Positions 1-7,647 of a stretch of 33,180 bases of DNA are shown here, in pieces. The position numbers and the translations under genes were made by a program. The stretch is from Streptosporangiales bacterium (GTDB taxonomy: Bacteria > Actinomycetota > Actinomycetes > Streptosporangiales > Streptosporangiaceae): the NCBI GenBank assembly GCA_009784565.1, contig WRBL01000028.1, positions 1 through 33,180 of the forward strand. The letters are read 5' to 3'. The notes under the pieces are model-generated. The model saw only the letters and a list, made by a program, of their open reading frames with translations. It ran no database searches and was not told the origin of the DNA. Positions within the stretch are counted from its first letter, which is position 1; the number at the start of each line of letters is the position of its first letter.

Positions 1-37
1 CCATGTCGATCCTTGTTTTTCGTATGGGTAGGGATGG

Positions 38-1189
38 TTAGGAAAGTCGTTCGATGATCGTGACGTTGGCCTGGCCGCCGCCCTCGCACATCGTCTGCAG
101 CCCGTACCGGCCGCCGGTCCGCTCGAGTTCGTGCAGCAGCGTGGTCATCAGCCGCGCCCCGGTCGCGCCCAGGGGGTGGCCCAGCGCGATCGCGCCGCCG
201 TTGACGTTGACGCGTCCCGGGTCGGCTCCGGTTTCGGCCAGCCAGGCCAGCACCACCGACGCGAACGCCTCGTTGATCTCGACCAGGTCGATGTCGCCGA
301 TGGTGAGCCCGGCCTTGGCCAGGGCGTACGCGGTGGCCGGAATGGGCGCCGTGAGCATCCACACCGGGTCGGCCCCGCGCACGGACAGGTGGTGAATCCG
401 GGCCCGCGGCGTCAGCCCGTGAGCCTTCAGGCCCCGTTCGTTCGCGATCAGCAGCGCGGAGGCGGCGTCCGAGATCTGGCTGGAGACGGCGGCCGTGACG
501 CGCCCGCCCTCGGCGAGCGGCTTCAGGGACCGGATCTTCTCCCAGTTGGGCGCGCGCGGCCCCTCGTCCGCCGACAGCCCGAAGGCGGGCTCTATTTCCC
601 GAACGAACCGGCCGGAATCCCGCGCCGCGATGGCGCGTTCATGGGACTGGACGGCGAATTCCTCCATCTGGTCCCGCGACAGCGACCACTTCTCCGCGAT
701 CATCTCGGCCGAACGGAACTGGGACACCTCCTGGTCCCCGTACCGCTGCCGCCAGCCGAGCGAGCCGCTGAACGGGTCGTCGAACCCGAGGGCCTGCCCG
801 GCGATCATCGCCTGGGAGATCGGGATCTGGCTCATGTTCTGCACGCCGCCCGCCACCACCAGGTCGGCGGTGCCGCTGGCCACGGCCTGGGCCGCGAAGT
901 GGACCGCCTGCTGGGAGGAGCCGCACTGACGGTCCACGGTGGTCCCGGGCACGTGATCGGGCAGTCCGGCGGCCAGCCAGGCGGTGCGGGCGATGTCTCC
1001 GGCCTGCGGGCCGATCGTGTCGACGCAGCCGAAGATCACGTCCTCCACCGCGGCCGCGTCGATCCCGGACCGCTTCACCAGCCCGTTCAGGGCGACGGCG
1101 CCGAGGTCGGCCGGGTGGACGCCGGACAGCCCGCCGCCCCGCTTGCCGACCGGAGTCCGGACCGCGTCCACGATGTACGCGTCGATCAT
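38..1189 (-). CDS. fadA6: Steroid-type acetyl-CoA acyltransferase (thiolase), FadA6-like
   Basis: Thiolase of 383 residues, the usual family length, cleaving a 3-ketoacyl-CoA with CoA to release acetyl-CoA or a shortened acyl-CoA. Visible catalytic elements: nucleophilic Cys89 in DRQCGSSQQ, the NEAFA block at 306-310, His338 in GHPLGATGAR and the second Cys368 in TMCEGGGQANVTIIE. From memory, the whole chain (PGTTVDRQCGSSQQAV, VQNMSQIPIS, RYGLQTMCEGGG) follows Mycobacterium tuberculosis FadA6 more closely than FadA5, whose end is CAGGALSTG. The ATG overlaps the TGA of the upstream fadE27-like gene by four bases (ATGA), so it is the third gene of a leftward operon and probably translationally coupled. 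It likely acts late in steroid ring or side-chain beta-oxidation; the exact substrate is inference. The thiolase call is very sure, the FadA6 orthology likely. Confidence 0.9.
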   Translation of the reverse strand: MIDAYIVDAVRTPVGKRGGGLSGVHPADLGAVALNGLVKRSGIDAAAVEDVIFGCVDTIGPQAGDIARTAWLAAGLPDHVPGTTVDRQCGSSQQAVHFAAQAVASGTADLVVAGGVQNMSQIPISQAMIAGQALGFDDPFSGSLGWRQRYGDQEVSQFRSAEMIAEKWSLSRDQMEEFAVQSHERAIAARDSGRFVREIEPAFGLSADEGPRAPNWEKIRSLKPLAEGGRVTAAVSSQISDAASALLIANERGLKAHGLTPRARIHHLSVRGADPVWMLTAPIPATAYALAKAGLTIGDIDLVEINEAFASVVLAWLAETGADPGRVNVNGGAIALGHPLGATGARLMTTLLHELERTGGRYGLQTMCEGGGQANVTIIERLS

Positions 1190-2187
1190 AGAGATGCTCC
1201 GATACGCAGTAGCTGGGCGGTGGCGCCGCCGAGGGCGAACTCGCATTGCTTGGCGGCGGTGAAGTAGCGGTGGGTCTCGGCCTCGGTGTCGATGCCGACG
1301 CCGCCGTGCAGGTGGACCGCGGTGTGGGCGACCCGGTGCCCGCCGTCCGCCGCCCAGAACTTGGCGCAGGCGATCTCGGCCGCGGCGTCCAGGCCCTCGG
1401 ACAGCCGCCAGGCCGCCTGCCACATGGTCAGCCTGATCGCCTCCACGTCGACGTAGGCGTCGGCCAGCCGCTGCGCGACCGCCTGGAACGCCCCGATCGG
1501 CTTGCCGAACTGCTCGCGGGTCCGGGTGTAGCCGGCCGTCAGTTCCAGGGCCCTGGCGGTCACGCCGGCCTGCTGGGCGCAGAGCCCGACCGTGGCGGTC
1601 GCGAGCAGCCACTCGGCCGCGCCGTCGCCCAGGGTCTCCTGCGCGTCCAGCCGCGACGGATCCACGGTGACCCGCCCGGCGCTGCCGCCGCCGGTCACCT
1701 CCTGCCGCTCGACGGTGATCCCGTCGGCGTCCGGCTCGACCAGGTAGACCGTGCCGCCGGCCGGGACCAGGATCAGCTTCGACAGAGGCGCGAACGGCAC
1801 CGCGTCCTCTTCGAGGGCGACGGTGATGATCAGTTCGCCCCGCCCGGCGGGCGCCGCCCATTTCTCCTGCTGTTCCGGGGTCCCGAAGCGGGCGATCGCG
1901 CCCGCGCCCAGGACCGCGGAGAACAGGTAGGGGACCGGCGCCAGCGAGCGGCCCGCCTCGATCAGGACCGAGCACTGTTCCAGCAGGCCGAGGCCGGCGC
2001 CGCCCAGGCCTTCGGGGAGCGCGGCGGCCAGGACGCCCGCCCCGGCCAGGTCGGCCCACAGGTCAGCGTCGAACCGGTCGGGGGTGGCCTCCGTCTGGGC
2101 GAGCCGGGAAGCGGAGATCCGTTCGGTGAAAATCTTCTTGGCCAGCCCGGCGAGTTCGGACTGGGCCTCGGTCTCGGCGAAATCCAC
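1186..2187 (-). CDS. fadE27: Acyl-CoA dehydrogenase beta-type subunit, FadE27 (ChsE5)-like
   Basis: Acyl-CoA dehydrogenase fold protein of 333 residues. I place the start at the GTG at 2187, which follows GGAGG by five bases and gives VDFAETEAQ, matching the MDF-TTEA start I recall for FadE27; a longer open frame upstream lies inside the neighbouring gene. Conserved C-terminal features are TREQFGKPIGAFQAV, LADAYVDVEAIRLT, HRVAHTAVHLHGGVGIDTE and the RYFTAAKQCEFALGGATAQL tail. In mycobacteria FadE27 forms an alpha2beta2 heterotetramer with FadE26 and dehydrogenates steroid side-chain CoA esters; the FAD-site and catalytic base are largely supplied by the partner. Only two bases separate it from the fadE26-like stop, so the pair is almost certainly co-translated and forms the same kind of complex here. 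Confidence 0.88.
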   Translation of the reverse strand: MDFAETEAQSELAGLAKKIFTERISASRLAQTEATPDRFDADLWADLAGAGVLAAALPEGLGGAGLGLLEQCSVLIEAGRSLAPVPYLFSAVLGAGAIARFGTPEQQEKWAAPAGRGELIITVALEEDAVPFAPLSKLILVPAGGTVYLVEPDADGITVERQEVTGGGSAGRVTVDPSRLDAQETLGDGAAEWLLATATVGLCAQQAGVTARALELTAGYTRTREQFGKPIGAFQAVAQRLADAYVDVEAIRLTMWQAAWRLSEGLDAAAEIACAKFWAADGGHRVAHTAVHLHGGVGIDTEAETHRYFTAAKQCEFALGGATAQLLRIGASL

Positions 2188-2189
2188 GG

Positions 2190-3368
2190 CTACCTCCGGG
2201 AGTAGGGCTGGCCGAGGGCGGCGGCCGCGATGATGTCGCGCTGCACCTCGTTGGTGCCGCCGCCGAACGTCAGGATCAGCGATGATCGGTGCATGCTCTC
2301 GATCTTGCCGGCCAGGACCGCGCCGGGCGAGCCGCCGCGGACCGTGGCATGGCTTCCCAGCACCTCCATGAGCAGCCGGTAGGCCTCGGTCGCGAACTCG
2401 GTGCCGAACACCTTGGTCGCCGACGCGTCCGCCGGGTTCAGGGTGCCGGGCGGGGCCGAGGCGATCTTCCAGTTCATCAGCTTCAGGTACTCGGTCTTGG
2501 CGTGGACGCGGGCCAGGTTGAGCCGGGCCCACTCGGCGTCGATGACGCGGCGCCCGTCGGGCCCCGTGGTCTCCCGGGCCCAGGACGTGACCTGGCGCAG
2601 CGCGCTCTGGAGCGGGGCGGCCGACGTGAGCGCGACCCGCTCGTGGTTGAGCTGGTTGGTGATGAGCGGCCAGCCCTTGTTCTCCTCGCCGACGCGGTTG
2701 CCGACGGGAACCCGGACGTCGGAGTAGTAGGTGGCGCTGGTGGTCGGCCCGGACATGGTGCGGACCGGCGTCCAGGAGAAGCCCTCGGCCGTGGTGGGCA
2801 CGATGATCATGGACAGGCCCTTGTGCCGGACGGCCTCGGGGTCGGTGCGCGCCGCGAGCCAGACGTAGTCGGCGTACCGGATCAGGCTGGTCCACATCTT
2901 CTGGCCGTTGATGACGTAGTCGTCCCCGTCTTTCACGGCTCTGGTCCGCAGGTTCGCCAGGTCGGTGCCGGCTTCGGGCTCGGAGTAGCCGATGGAGAAG
3001 TGAAGCTCGCCCGCGGCGATCTTCGGCAGGTAGAACGCCTTCTGCTCGTCCGTGCCGTAGCGCATGATCGTCGGGCCGACGGTGTTGACGGTCAGGAACG
3101 GGACCGGGACGCCGGCGACGGAGGCCTCGTCCAGGAAAATGAGCTGCTCCATCATGGACGCGTTCCGGCCGCCGTACTCCTCCGGCCACGACATGGCGAG
3201 CCAGCCGTCGCGGCCGAGCTGGCGGACCACGTCCTTGTAGGCCTGGCCGTCGCCGTAGTCGTCGCCGCCGGTCAGGCCGGCCTTGACCTCCGGCGTCATC
3301 AGCGTCGCGAAGTAGGCCTGGAGCTCGGCCCGGAGCCGTTCCTGCTCCGGCGTGTAGGCGAGATGCAC
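2190..3368 (-). CDS. fadE26: Acyl-CoA dehydrogenase alpha-type subunit, FadE26 (ChsE4)-like
   Basis: Acyl-CoA dehydrogenase of 392 residues. The GTG at 3368 is chosen over an in-frame TTG at 3380 because GGAGG sits five bases before it and the product then begins VHLAYTPEQE, like the MRISYTPQQE start recalled for FadE26. Visible motifs: the flavin-site segment FSIGYSEPEAGTDLANLRT (about 124-142), NGQKMWTSLI, RVGEENKGW, NHERVAL with Glu243 at the position of the catalytic base in this branch (inference), and LTFGGGTNEVQRDII near the C-terminus. Known ChsE4-ChsE5 introduces the alpha,beta double bond in cholesterol side-chain CoA thioesters. It is the first gene of the leftward operon, and a perfect KstR-type palindrome lies 38 bp before the start, so repression relieved by a steroid CoA ester is expected. 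Confidence 0.9.
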   Translation of the reverse strand: MHLAYTPEQERLRAELQAYFATLMTPEVKAGLTGGDDYGDGQAYKDVVRQLGRDGWLAMSWPEEYGGRNASMMEQLIFLDEASVAGVPVPFLTVNTVGPTIMRYGTDEQKAFYLPKIAAGELHFSIGYSEPEAGTDLANLRTRAVKDGDDYVINGQKMWTSLIRYADYVWLAARTDPEAVRHKGLSMIIVPTTAEGFSWTPVRTMSGPTTSATYYSDVRVPVGNRVGEENKGWPLITNQLNHERVALTSAAPLQSALRQVTSWARETTGPDGRRVIDAEWARLNLARVHAKTEYLKLMNWKIASAPPGTLNPADASATKVFGTEFATEAYRLLMEVLGSHATVRGGSPGAVLAGKIESMHRSSLILTFGGGTNEVQRDIIAAAALGQPYSRR

Positions 3369-3405
3369 CGGCGCCTCCAACTGGCGGATTTCTGGGCGGC
3401 GTTTC

Positions 3406-3419
3406 TAGAACGTGTTCTA
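3406..3419. promoter_or_regulatory. KstR-type operator, left box
   Basis: TAGAACGTGTTCTA fits the published KstR consensus TnnAACnnGTTnnA at every defined position and is a palindrome apart from the two central bases. It lies 38 bp before the GTG of the fadE26-like gene, where a bound TetR-family repressor would block transcription start. It is the exact reverse complement of the right box at 3476-3489. Confidence 0.88.
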
Positions 3420-3436
3420 TGCATTAGTAGCACACC

Positions 3437-3466
3437 TTGGCCGGGCCGTGGAGTCCGGTGTATGGT
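3437..3466 (+). promoter_or_regulatory. Candidate promoter for the rightward steroid operon
   Basis: TTGGCC at 3437-3442 and TATGGT at 3461-3466 are 18 bp apart and resemble -35 and -10 elements of a main-sigma promoter. Transcription would begin near 3473, so the right KstR box would sit on the first transcribed bases, a standard repressing position. Predicted from spacing only. Confidence 0.45.
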
Positions 3467-3475
3467 CACCTTGTT

Positions 3476-3489
3476 TAGAACACGTTCTA
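3476..3489. promoter_or_regulatory. KstR-type operator, right box
   Basis: TAGAACACGTTCTA, a perfect match to TnnAACnnGTTnnA, ends 27 bp before the GTG of the first rightward SDR gene. Its centre is 70 bp from the centre of the left box, about 6.7 helical turns. Each divergent operon therefore has its own box close to its start. Confidence 0.88.
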
Positions 3490-3516
3490 GTGCGGTGATC
3501 GCGGAGGAGGCTCGGC

Positions 3517-4308
3517 GTGGGTCGGCTTGACGGCAAGGTGGCGCTCATCTCGGGAGGCGCCCGGGGCATGGGCGAATCGCACGTCCGCGCGTTCGTCGCG
3601 GAGGGCGCCCGGGTGGTCTTCGGCGACGTCCTCGACGACAAGGGCAAGGAAGTCGCGGCATCGCTGGGCGACGCGGCGCGCTACGTCCACCACGACGTGA
3701 CGTCGCCCGAGGACTGGTCGGCGGCCGTCGCCGCGGCCACCGACGCGTTCGGCCGCCTGGACGTCCTGGTCAACAACGCGGGCATCCTCAAGCGCGCCCG
3801 GATCGAGGACATGGCCTTCGAGGAGTTCCGGCGGGTCATCGAGGTCAACACGTTCGGCCAGTGGCTCGGCATGAAGACGGCCTACCCGGCGCTGAAGGCC
3901 TCCGGCGGCGGGTCGATCGTCAACATCTCCTCGATCGAAGGCCTGTCCGGCGCCGCCGGGCTGTCGGCCTACAGCGCGAGCAAGTTCGCGGTGCGCGGCA
4001 TGACCAAGTCGGCCGCCCAGGAATTCGGGCCGGACGGGATCCGGGTCAACTCGGTCCACCCCGGCGCGATCATCACCGACATGCTGCTCGGCATGGCCGA
4101 CGACATGGGCGTCGGCGCCGGCGGCGGCGCCGACGACGAGACGATCGAGCACTACAAGCGCTTCGTCGAGTCGATCCCGCTGCGCAACCTCGGAGAGGCC
4201 AAGCACGTCACCAGCATGGTCCTGTACCTGGCGTCGGACGAGTCGAAGTACTCCACCGGCAGCGAGTTCACCGTGGACGGCGGCATCCTGGCCGGCCCCG
4301 GCTACTGA
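3517..4308 (+). CDS. fabG3: 3alpha/20beta-hydroxysteroid dehydrogenase-like SDR (FabG3 type)
   Basis: Classical short-chain dehydrogenase of 263 residues that should oxidise or reduce a steroid hydroxyl/keto group with NAD(H). The cofactor loop GGARGMG is at 13-19, NNAG at 86-89, and the catalytic residues fall at Ser139, Tyr152 and Lys156, the same numbers as in Streptomyces 3alpha,20beta-hydroxysteroid dehydrogenase. The start LDGKVALISGGARGMG, the VNISSIEGLSG block and the DESKYSTGSEFTVDGG end closely follow M. tuberculosis Rv2002 (FabG3) as I recall it. The GTG start at 3517 follows GGAGGAGG by six bases. It is the first gene of the rightward operon, directly after a KstR box. Steroid substrate is supported by family and context; which position it oxidises is not visible. 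Confidence 0.85.
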   Translation: MGRLDGKVALISGGARGMGESHVRAFVAEGARVVFGDVLDDKGKEVAASLGDAARYVHHDVTSPEDWSAAVAAATDAFGRLDVLVNNAGILKRARIEDMAFEEFRRVIEVNTFGQWLGMKTAYPALKASGGGSIVNISSIEGLSGAAGLSAYSASKFAVRGMTKSAAQEFGPDGIRVNSVHPGAIITDMLLGMADDMGVGAGGGADDETIEHYKRFVESIPLRNLGEAKHVTSMVLYLASDESKYSTGSEFTVDGGILAGPGY

Positions 4309-4329
4309 CTTACCTGGAGGAGCACAACG

Positions 4330-5259
4330 ATGAGCGACGGCATTTCCCTCGACGGCCACCCCGCGATCATCACCGGCGCGGGCGCGGGCCTGGGCAAGAT
4401 CGAGGCCATCGCGCTGGCCAAGGCGGGCGCCCCGGTCGTGGTCAACGACCTGAACGCCGACGCGGTCCACACCACGGCCGAGGAGATCCAGGCCGCCGGC
4501 GGCCAGGCCCTCGCGGTCGCCGGGGACATCGGCGAGTGGGAGACCGGCCAGAAGCTGGTCTCGGCCGCGACCGAGACCTACGGAAGCCTCGACATCCTGG
4601 TCAACAACGCGGGCCTCGTTCGCGACCGGATGATCTTCTCGATGTCCGAGGAAGAGTGGGACCTGGTCCTCAAGGTGCACCTGAAGGGGCACTTCGTGAC
4701 CACCCGGTTCGCCACCGAGTACTGGCGGGCCCAGAGCAAGGACAAAGGCGGCCCGGTGTACGCGCGGATCGTCAACACCACGTCCGAGGCGTTCCTGTTC
4801 GGCTCGCCCGGCCAGCCGAACTACTCCGCGGCCAAGTCCGGGATCACCGCCCTCACCGTGTCCACGGCCCGGGGCTGCGGCCGGTACGGCGTCCGGGCCA
4901 ACGCGATCGCGCCCCGCGCCCGCACCGCGATGACGGCGGGCCTGATGAGCGACGCGCCCGCCGACGGGCCCGACCCGATCGACCCGGTCCACGTCACCCC
5001 GCTCGTGACCTACCTGTCCAGCCCCGCCGCGGCCGGGATCAACGGCGAGGTGTTCGTGGTGCACGGGGGAGTGGCCGCCGTGATGGCCGCGCCGTCGGTG
5101 CGTGCCGTGGCCCGGGCGGCCGACAACGGCTCCGCCGACGGCATGTGGACGCCGGACTCGATCGCGAAGGCCCTCGGGCCGCTGTTCGGCGACGAGCCCG
5201 GGCCGGGCTTCGCCTGCGACGAGACCGCCGACCTCGCGGACGAGACCATCGGCCAGTGA
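4330..5259 (+). CDS. SDR family dehydrogenase, Rv3548c-like
   Basis: Short-chain dehydrogenase of 309 residues, longer than the classical 250 because of a C-terminal tail of about 60 residues. TGAGAGLG at 15-22 binds the cofactor, NNAG is at 92-95 and the catalytic Ser152, Tyr165 and Lys169 are in place. The middle part (VRDRMIFSMSEEEWD, VHLKGHF, YWRAQSK, SAAKSGITALT, YGVRANAIAPRARTAMT) resembles M. tuberculosis Rv3548c of the KstR2 regulon and, more distantly, the dehydrogenase domain of multifunctional beta-oxidation enzymes, so a 3-hydroxyacyl-CoA or hydroxysteroid substrate is likely. The ATG follows GGAGG at 4316-4320 and its TGA overlaps the ATG of the next gene by one base, so it belongs to the operon. 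Precise substrate unknown. Confidence 0.85.
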   Translation: MSDGISLDGHPAIITGAGAGLGKIEAIALAKAGAPVVVNDLNADAVHTTAEEIQAAGGQALAVAGDIGEWETGQKLVSAATETYGSLDILVNNAGLVRDRMIFSMSEEEWDLVLKVHLKGHFVTTRFATEYWRAQSKDKGGPVYARIVNTTSEAFLFGSPGQPNYSAAKSGITALTVSTARGCGRYGVRANAIAPRARTAMTAGLMSDAPADGPDPIDPVHVTPLVTYLSSPAAAGINGEVFVVHGGVAAVMAAPSVRAVARAADNGSADGMWTPDSIAKALGPLFGDEPGPGFACDETADLADETIGQ

Positions 5260-6803
5260 TGAACGCATCCACCATCCCCGGCCTGGTCGCGCGCGCCGCG
5301 TCCGGGTTCGGCGACACCGAGGCCATCGTCGACGCGGGCGTCCGCTGGACGTACCGGCGGCTGGCGGAGGAGATCTACCGCTGCGCGGGAGCGATGATCG
5401 CTTCCGGTGTCGAGGCCGGGGACCGGGTGGCGGTGTGGGCGCCGAACGGCCGCCACTACGTGACCGCCGCCCTCGGCGCGGTGACCGCGGGCGCGGTCCT
5501 CGTCCCGGTCAACACGCGCTTCAAGGGCGACGAGGCGGCCTGGATCCTGCGCAAGAGCGGGACCCGGACGCTGGTAGTCGGCGACGGCTTCCTCGGCAAC
5601 GACTACGTGTCCATGCTGCGCTCGGCGGACCCGGGGCTGGTGTCGTCGCTGGAGATCGTGACGCTCTCCGGGGACTGGGAGGAGTTCCTCGCCCGCGGGG
5701 AGAACGTGCCCCGCGAAGCCGTCCTCGCCCGCGCGTCCGCCGTCACGGCTACCGACGTCTCGGACATGTTCTTCACCTCCGGGACCACCGGCCGACCCAA
5801 GGGCGTCCTCACCGCGCACGGCCAGAACGTCCGCGTCTTCCAGGCCTGGGCCGACACCGTCGGCCTCCGGGGCGGGGACCGCTACCTGATCATCAACCCG
5901 ATGTTCCACACGTTCGGCTACAAGGCCGGGGTCCTCACCTGCCTGATGCAGGGCGCGACCATGGTTCCGCTGCCGGTGTTCGACGTGGAGCGGGCCATCG
6001 GGCTCATCGCGGACGAGAAGATCACGGTCCTGCCCGGGCCGCCGACCCTGTACACCTCGATCCTCGATCACCCGGCCCGGGCCGGAGTCGACCTGTCGAG
6101 CCTGCGCCTCGCCGTCACCGGCGCGGCCTCCGTCCCGGTCGCCCTGGTGGAACGGGTCCGGAAGGAAATGTTTCCCGAGGTCATCATCGCCTACGGCCTG
6201 ACCGAGTCCTGCGGCACCGTGACCATCGGCAGCAAGGACGCCGACGCGGAGACGATGTCCCGCACCGTCGGGAAGCCCCTCGAGGACACCGAGGTCATCG
6301 TGGCCGGCCCCGACGGCACGCCGCTGCCGCCCGGCTCGCCCGGGGAAGTGGTGGTCCGCGGCTACAACGTGATGCACGGGTACTACGAGGACCCCGAGGC
6401 CACCGCCTCGGCCGTCACCGAAGACGGCTGGCTGCACACCGGCGACGTCGGCGTCTTCGACGACGACGGCAACCTGTCCATCACGGACCGGCTCAAGGAC
6501 ATGTTCACCGTCGGCGGCTTCAACGCCTACCCGGCCGAGATCGAGCAGGTGATCACCGGGCACGAGCGGGTGTCCGAGGCCGCGGTCATCGGCGTGCCCG
6601 ACGACCGCCTCGGCGAGGTGGGCCGGGCATACGTGATCCCGCGCCCCGGCGCGACGGTCTCCTCCGACGAGATCATCGCCTGGTGCCGGGACCGGCTGGC
6701 CAACTTCAAGGTGCCCCGGTCGGTCGTGATCACCGGCGCGCTGCCCCGGAACGCGGGCGGCAAGGTACTCAAGACCCAGTTGCGTGAGGAGGCCGGGGCG
6801 TGA
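5259..6803 (+). CDS. fadD3: Acyl-CoA synthetase, FadD3-like (HIP-CoA ligase family)
   Basis: Adenylate-forming ligase of 514 residues. Motifs: ATP loop [12 protein letters not shown] at 171-182, YGLTESCG at 312-319, WLHTGD at 391-396, the hinge region [18 protein letters not shown] and the C-terminal [10 protein letters not shown] with the expected catalytic Lys502. [13 protein letters not shown]-like and [20 protein letters not shown] segments match FadD3 of M. tuberculosis and Rhodococcus as I recall them; FadD3 activates 3aalpha-H-4alpha(3'-propanoate)-7abeta-methylhexahydro-1,5-indanedione (HIP), the C/D-ring remnant of steroids, to its CoA ester. The ATG shares one base with the preceding stop and the end overlaps the next start (GTGA), so it is coupled on both sides. 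A related steroid side-chain acid could be the real substrate. Confidence 0.87.
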   Translation: MNASTIPGLVARAASGFGDTEAIVDAGVRWTYRRLAEEIYRCAGAMIASGVEAGDRVAVWAPNGRHYVTAALGAVTAGAVLVPVNTRFKGDEAAWILRKSGTRTLVVGDGFLGNDYVSMLRSADPGLVSSLEIVTLSGDWEEFLARGENVPREAVLARASAVTATDVSDMFFTSGTTGRPKGVLTAHGQNVRVFQAWADTVGLRGGDRYLIINPMFHTFGYKAGVLTCLMQGATMVPLPVFDVERAIGLIADEKITVLPGPPTLYTSILDHPARAGVDLSSLRLAVTGAASVPVALVERVRKEMFPEVIIAYGLTESCGTVTIGSKDADAETMSRTVGKPLEDTEVIVAGPDGTPLPPGSPGEVVVRGYNVMHGYYEDPEATASAVTEDGWLHTGDVGVFDDDGNLSITDRLKDMFTVGGFNAYPAEIEQVITGHERVSEAAVIGVPDDRLGEVGRAYVIPRPGATVSSDEIIAWCRDRLANFKVPRSVVITGALPRNAGGKVLKTQLREEAGA

Positions 6804-7588
6804 TCCTCGACCGTTTCAAGGTCACCGGCAAGGCGGCCGTCGTCACCGGAGCGGGCCGGGGCCTGGGAGCCGCCGCCGCGGTGGCCCTGGCCGAGGCGGG
6901 GGCCGACGTGCTCCTGTCCGCCCGCACCGCCGAGCAGCTCGAGGAGGTGGCCGGGCAGGTCTCGGCCGCCGGCCGGAAAGCGGTGATCGTCCCCGCCGAT
7001 CTCAGCGACCTCGACGCGACGGCGGCGCTGGCGGACCGCGCGGCGCGGGAATTCGGCCGCCTGGACATCGTGGTCAACAACGTCGGCGGCGCCATGCCGC
7101 GGCCCTTCGCGAACACCAAGCCCAGGCACCTGGCCGCGGCGTTCGCGTTCAACGTCGAGACCGCGCACGCCCTGACCCGGGCGGCGGTCCCGCACCTGCT
7201 GGAAAGCGACGGCGCCGCGGTCGTCAACATCTCCTCCGCGGTGGGCCGGCTGGCGGGCCGCGGCTACCTGGCCTACGGCACCGCCAAGGCCGCCCTGGCG
7301 CAGTACACGAAGATCGCCGCCGCCGACCTCGCGCCGAAGATCCGGGTCAACGCCGTCGCCGTCGGCGCCGCCGCGACCTCCGCCCTGGAAATCGTCGTCA
7401 ACGACGACAACCTCCGCGGGCAGATGGAACAGGCCACCCCGCTCGGCCGCGTCGGCGATCCCGAAGACATCGCGGCCGCCGTCGTCTACCTGGCCTCCCC
7501 GGCCGGGTCCTACCTCACCGGCAAGATCCTCGAAGTCGACGGCGGCATCCAGCAGCCGAACCTGGACCTGGGCATCCCGGACCTGTAG
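6800..7588 (+). CDS. SDR family dehydrogenase, Rv3549c-like
   Basis: Short-chain dehydrogenase of 262 residues. The cofactor loop TGAGRGLG is at 16-23; the usual NNAG is NNVG at 93-96; catalytic Ser146, Tyr159 and Lys163 are present. The start [19 protein letters not shown] and the end [13 protein letters not shown]...NLDLGIPDL are nearly the same as in M. tuberculosis Rv3549c, a KstR2-regulon SDR, as I recall that sequence. The GTG start overlaps the fadD3-like stop as GTGA and has GAGGAGG at 6786-6792 inside the end of the upstream gene. Last gene of the rightward operon; 44 bp follow before the convergent FHA gene. Role in steroid ring beta-oxidation is inferred from context. Confidence 0.86.
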   Translation: MILDRFKVTGKAAVVTGAGRGLGAAAAVALAEAGADVLLSARTAEQLEEVAGQVSAAGRKAVIVPADLSDLDATAALADRAAREFGRLDIVVNNVGGAMPRPFANTKPRHLAAAFAFNVETAHALTRAAVPHLLESDGAAVVNISSAVGRLAGRGYLAYGTAKAALAQYTKIAAADLAPKIRVNAVAVGAAATSALEIVVNDDNLRGQMEQATPLGRVGDPEDIAAAVVYLASPAGSYLTGKILEVDGGIQQPNLDLGIPDL

Positions 7589-7647
7589 CCCGTCAGGCGG
7601 CCGTCCAGCCCGTCAGGCGGCCGCCTCGCCCGTCAGGCGCCCGTCGG
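7588..7647. repeat. Three tandem copies of a 20-bp unit at a convergent gene junction
   Basis: Units begin at 7588, 7608 and 7628 with exact 20-bp spacing. The first 16 bases are GCCCGTCAGGCGGCCG in units 1 and 2 and differ by one base in unit 3; the last four vary. The first unit starts on the last base of the SDR stop TAG, and the third contains the stop (TCA read from the other strand) of the FHA gene. The junction of units 2 also forms the palindrome GGCGGCCGCC at 7616-7625. Confidence 0.85.

Noticed and set aside
38-1189. Naming the thiolase FadA5
   Set aside because: The CEGGGQANVTIIE end and the DRQCGSSQQ active site fit FadA6; FadA5 has CAGGALSTGTIIE and CQCGSGQQ.
131-1267. Long open frame on the plus strand opposite the thiolase, and similar long antisense frames such as 15911-17485 and 12801-14318 minus
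   Set aside because: They are mirror frames of genes with clear motifs, rich in Arg, Gly, His and Pro as expected for antisense of high-GC coding sequence, and lack ribosome sites and recognisable domains.
2190-3380. Naming the large acyl-CoA dehydrogenase FadE30 because fadA6- and fadD3-like genes are near
   Set aside because: Its start YTPEQERLRAELQAYFATLMTPE and its direct coupling to a FadE27-like partner fit FadE26, not FadE30 as I recall it.
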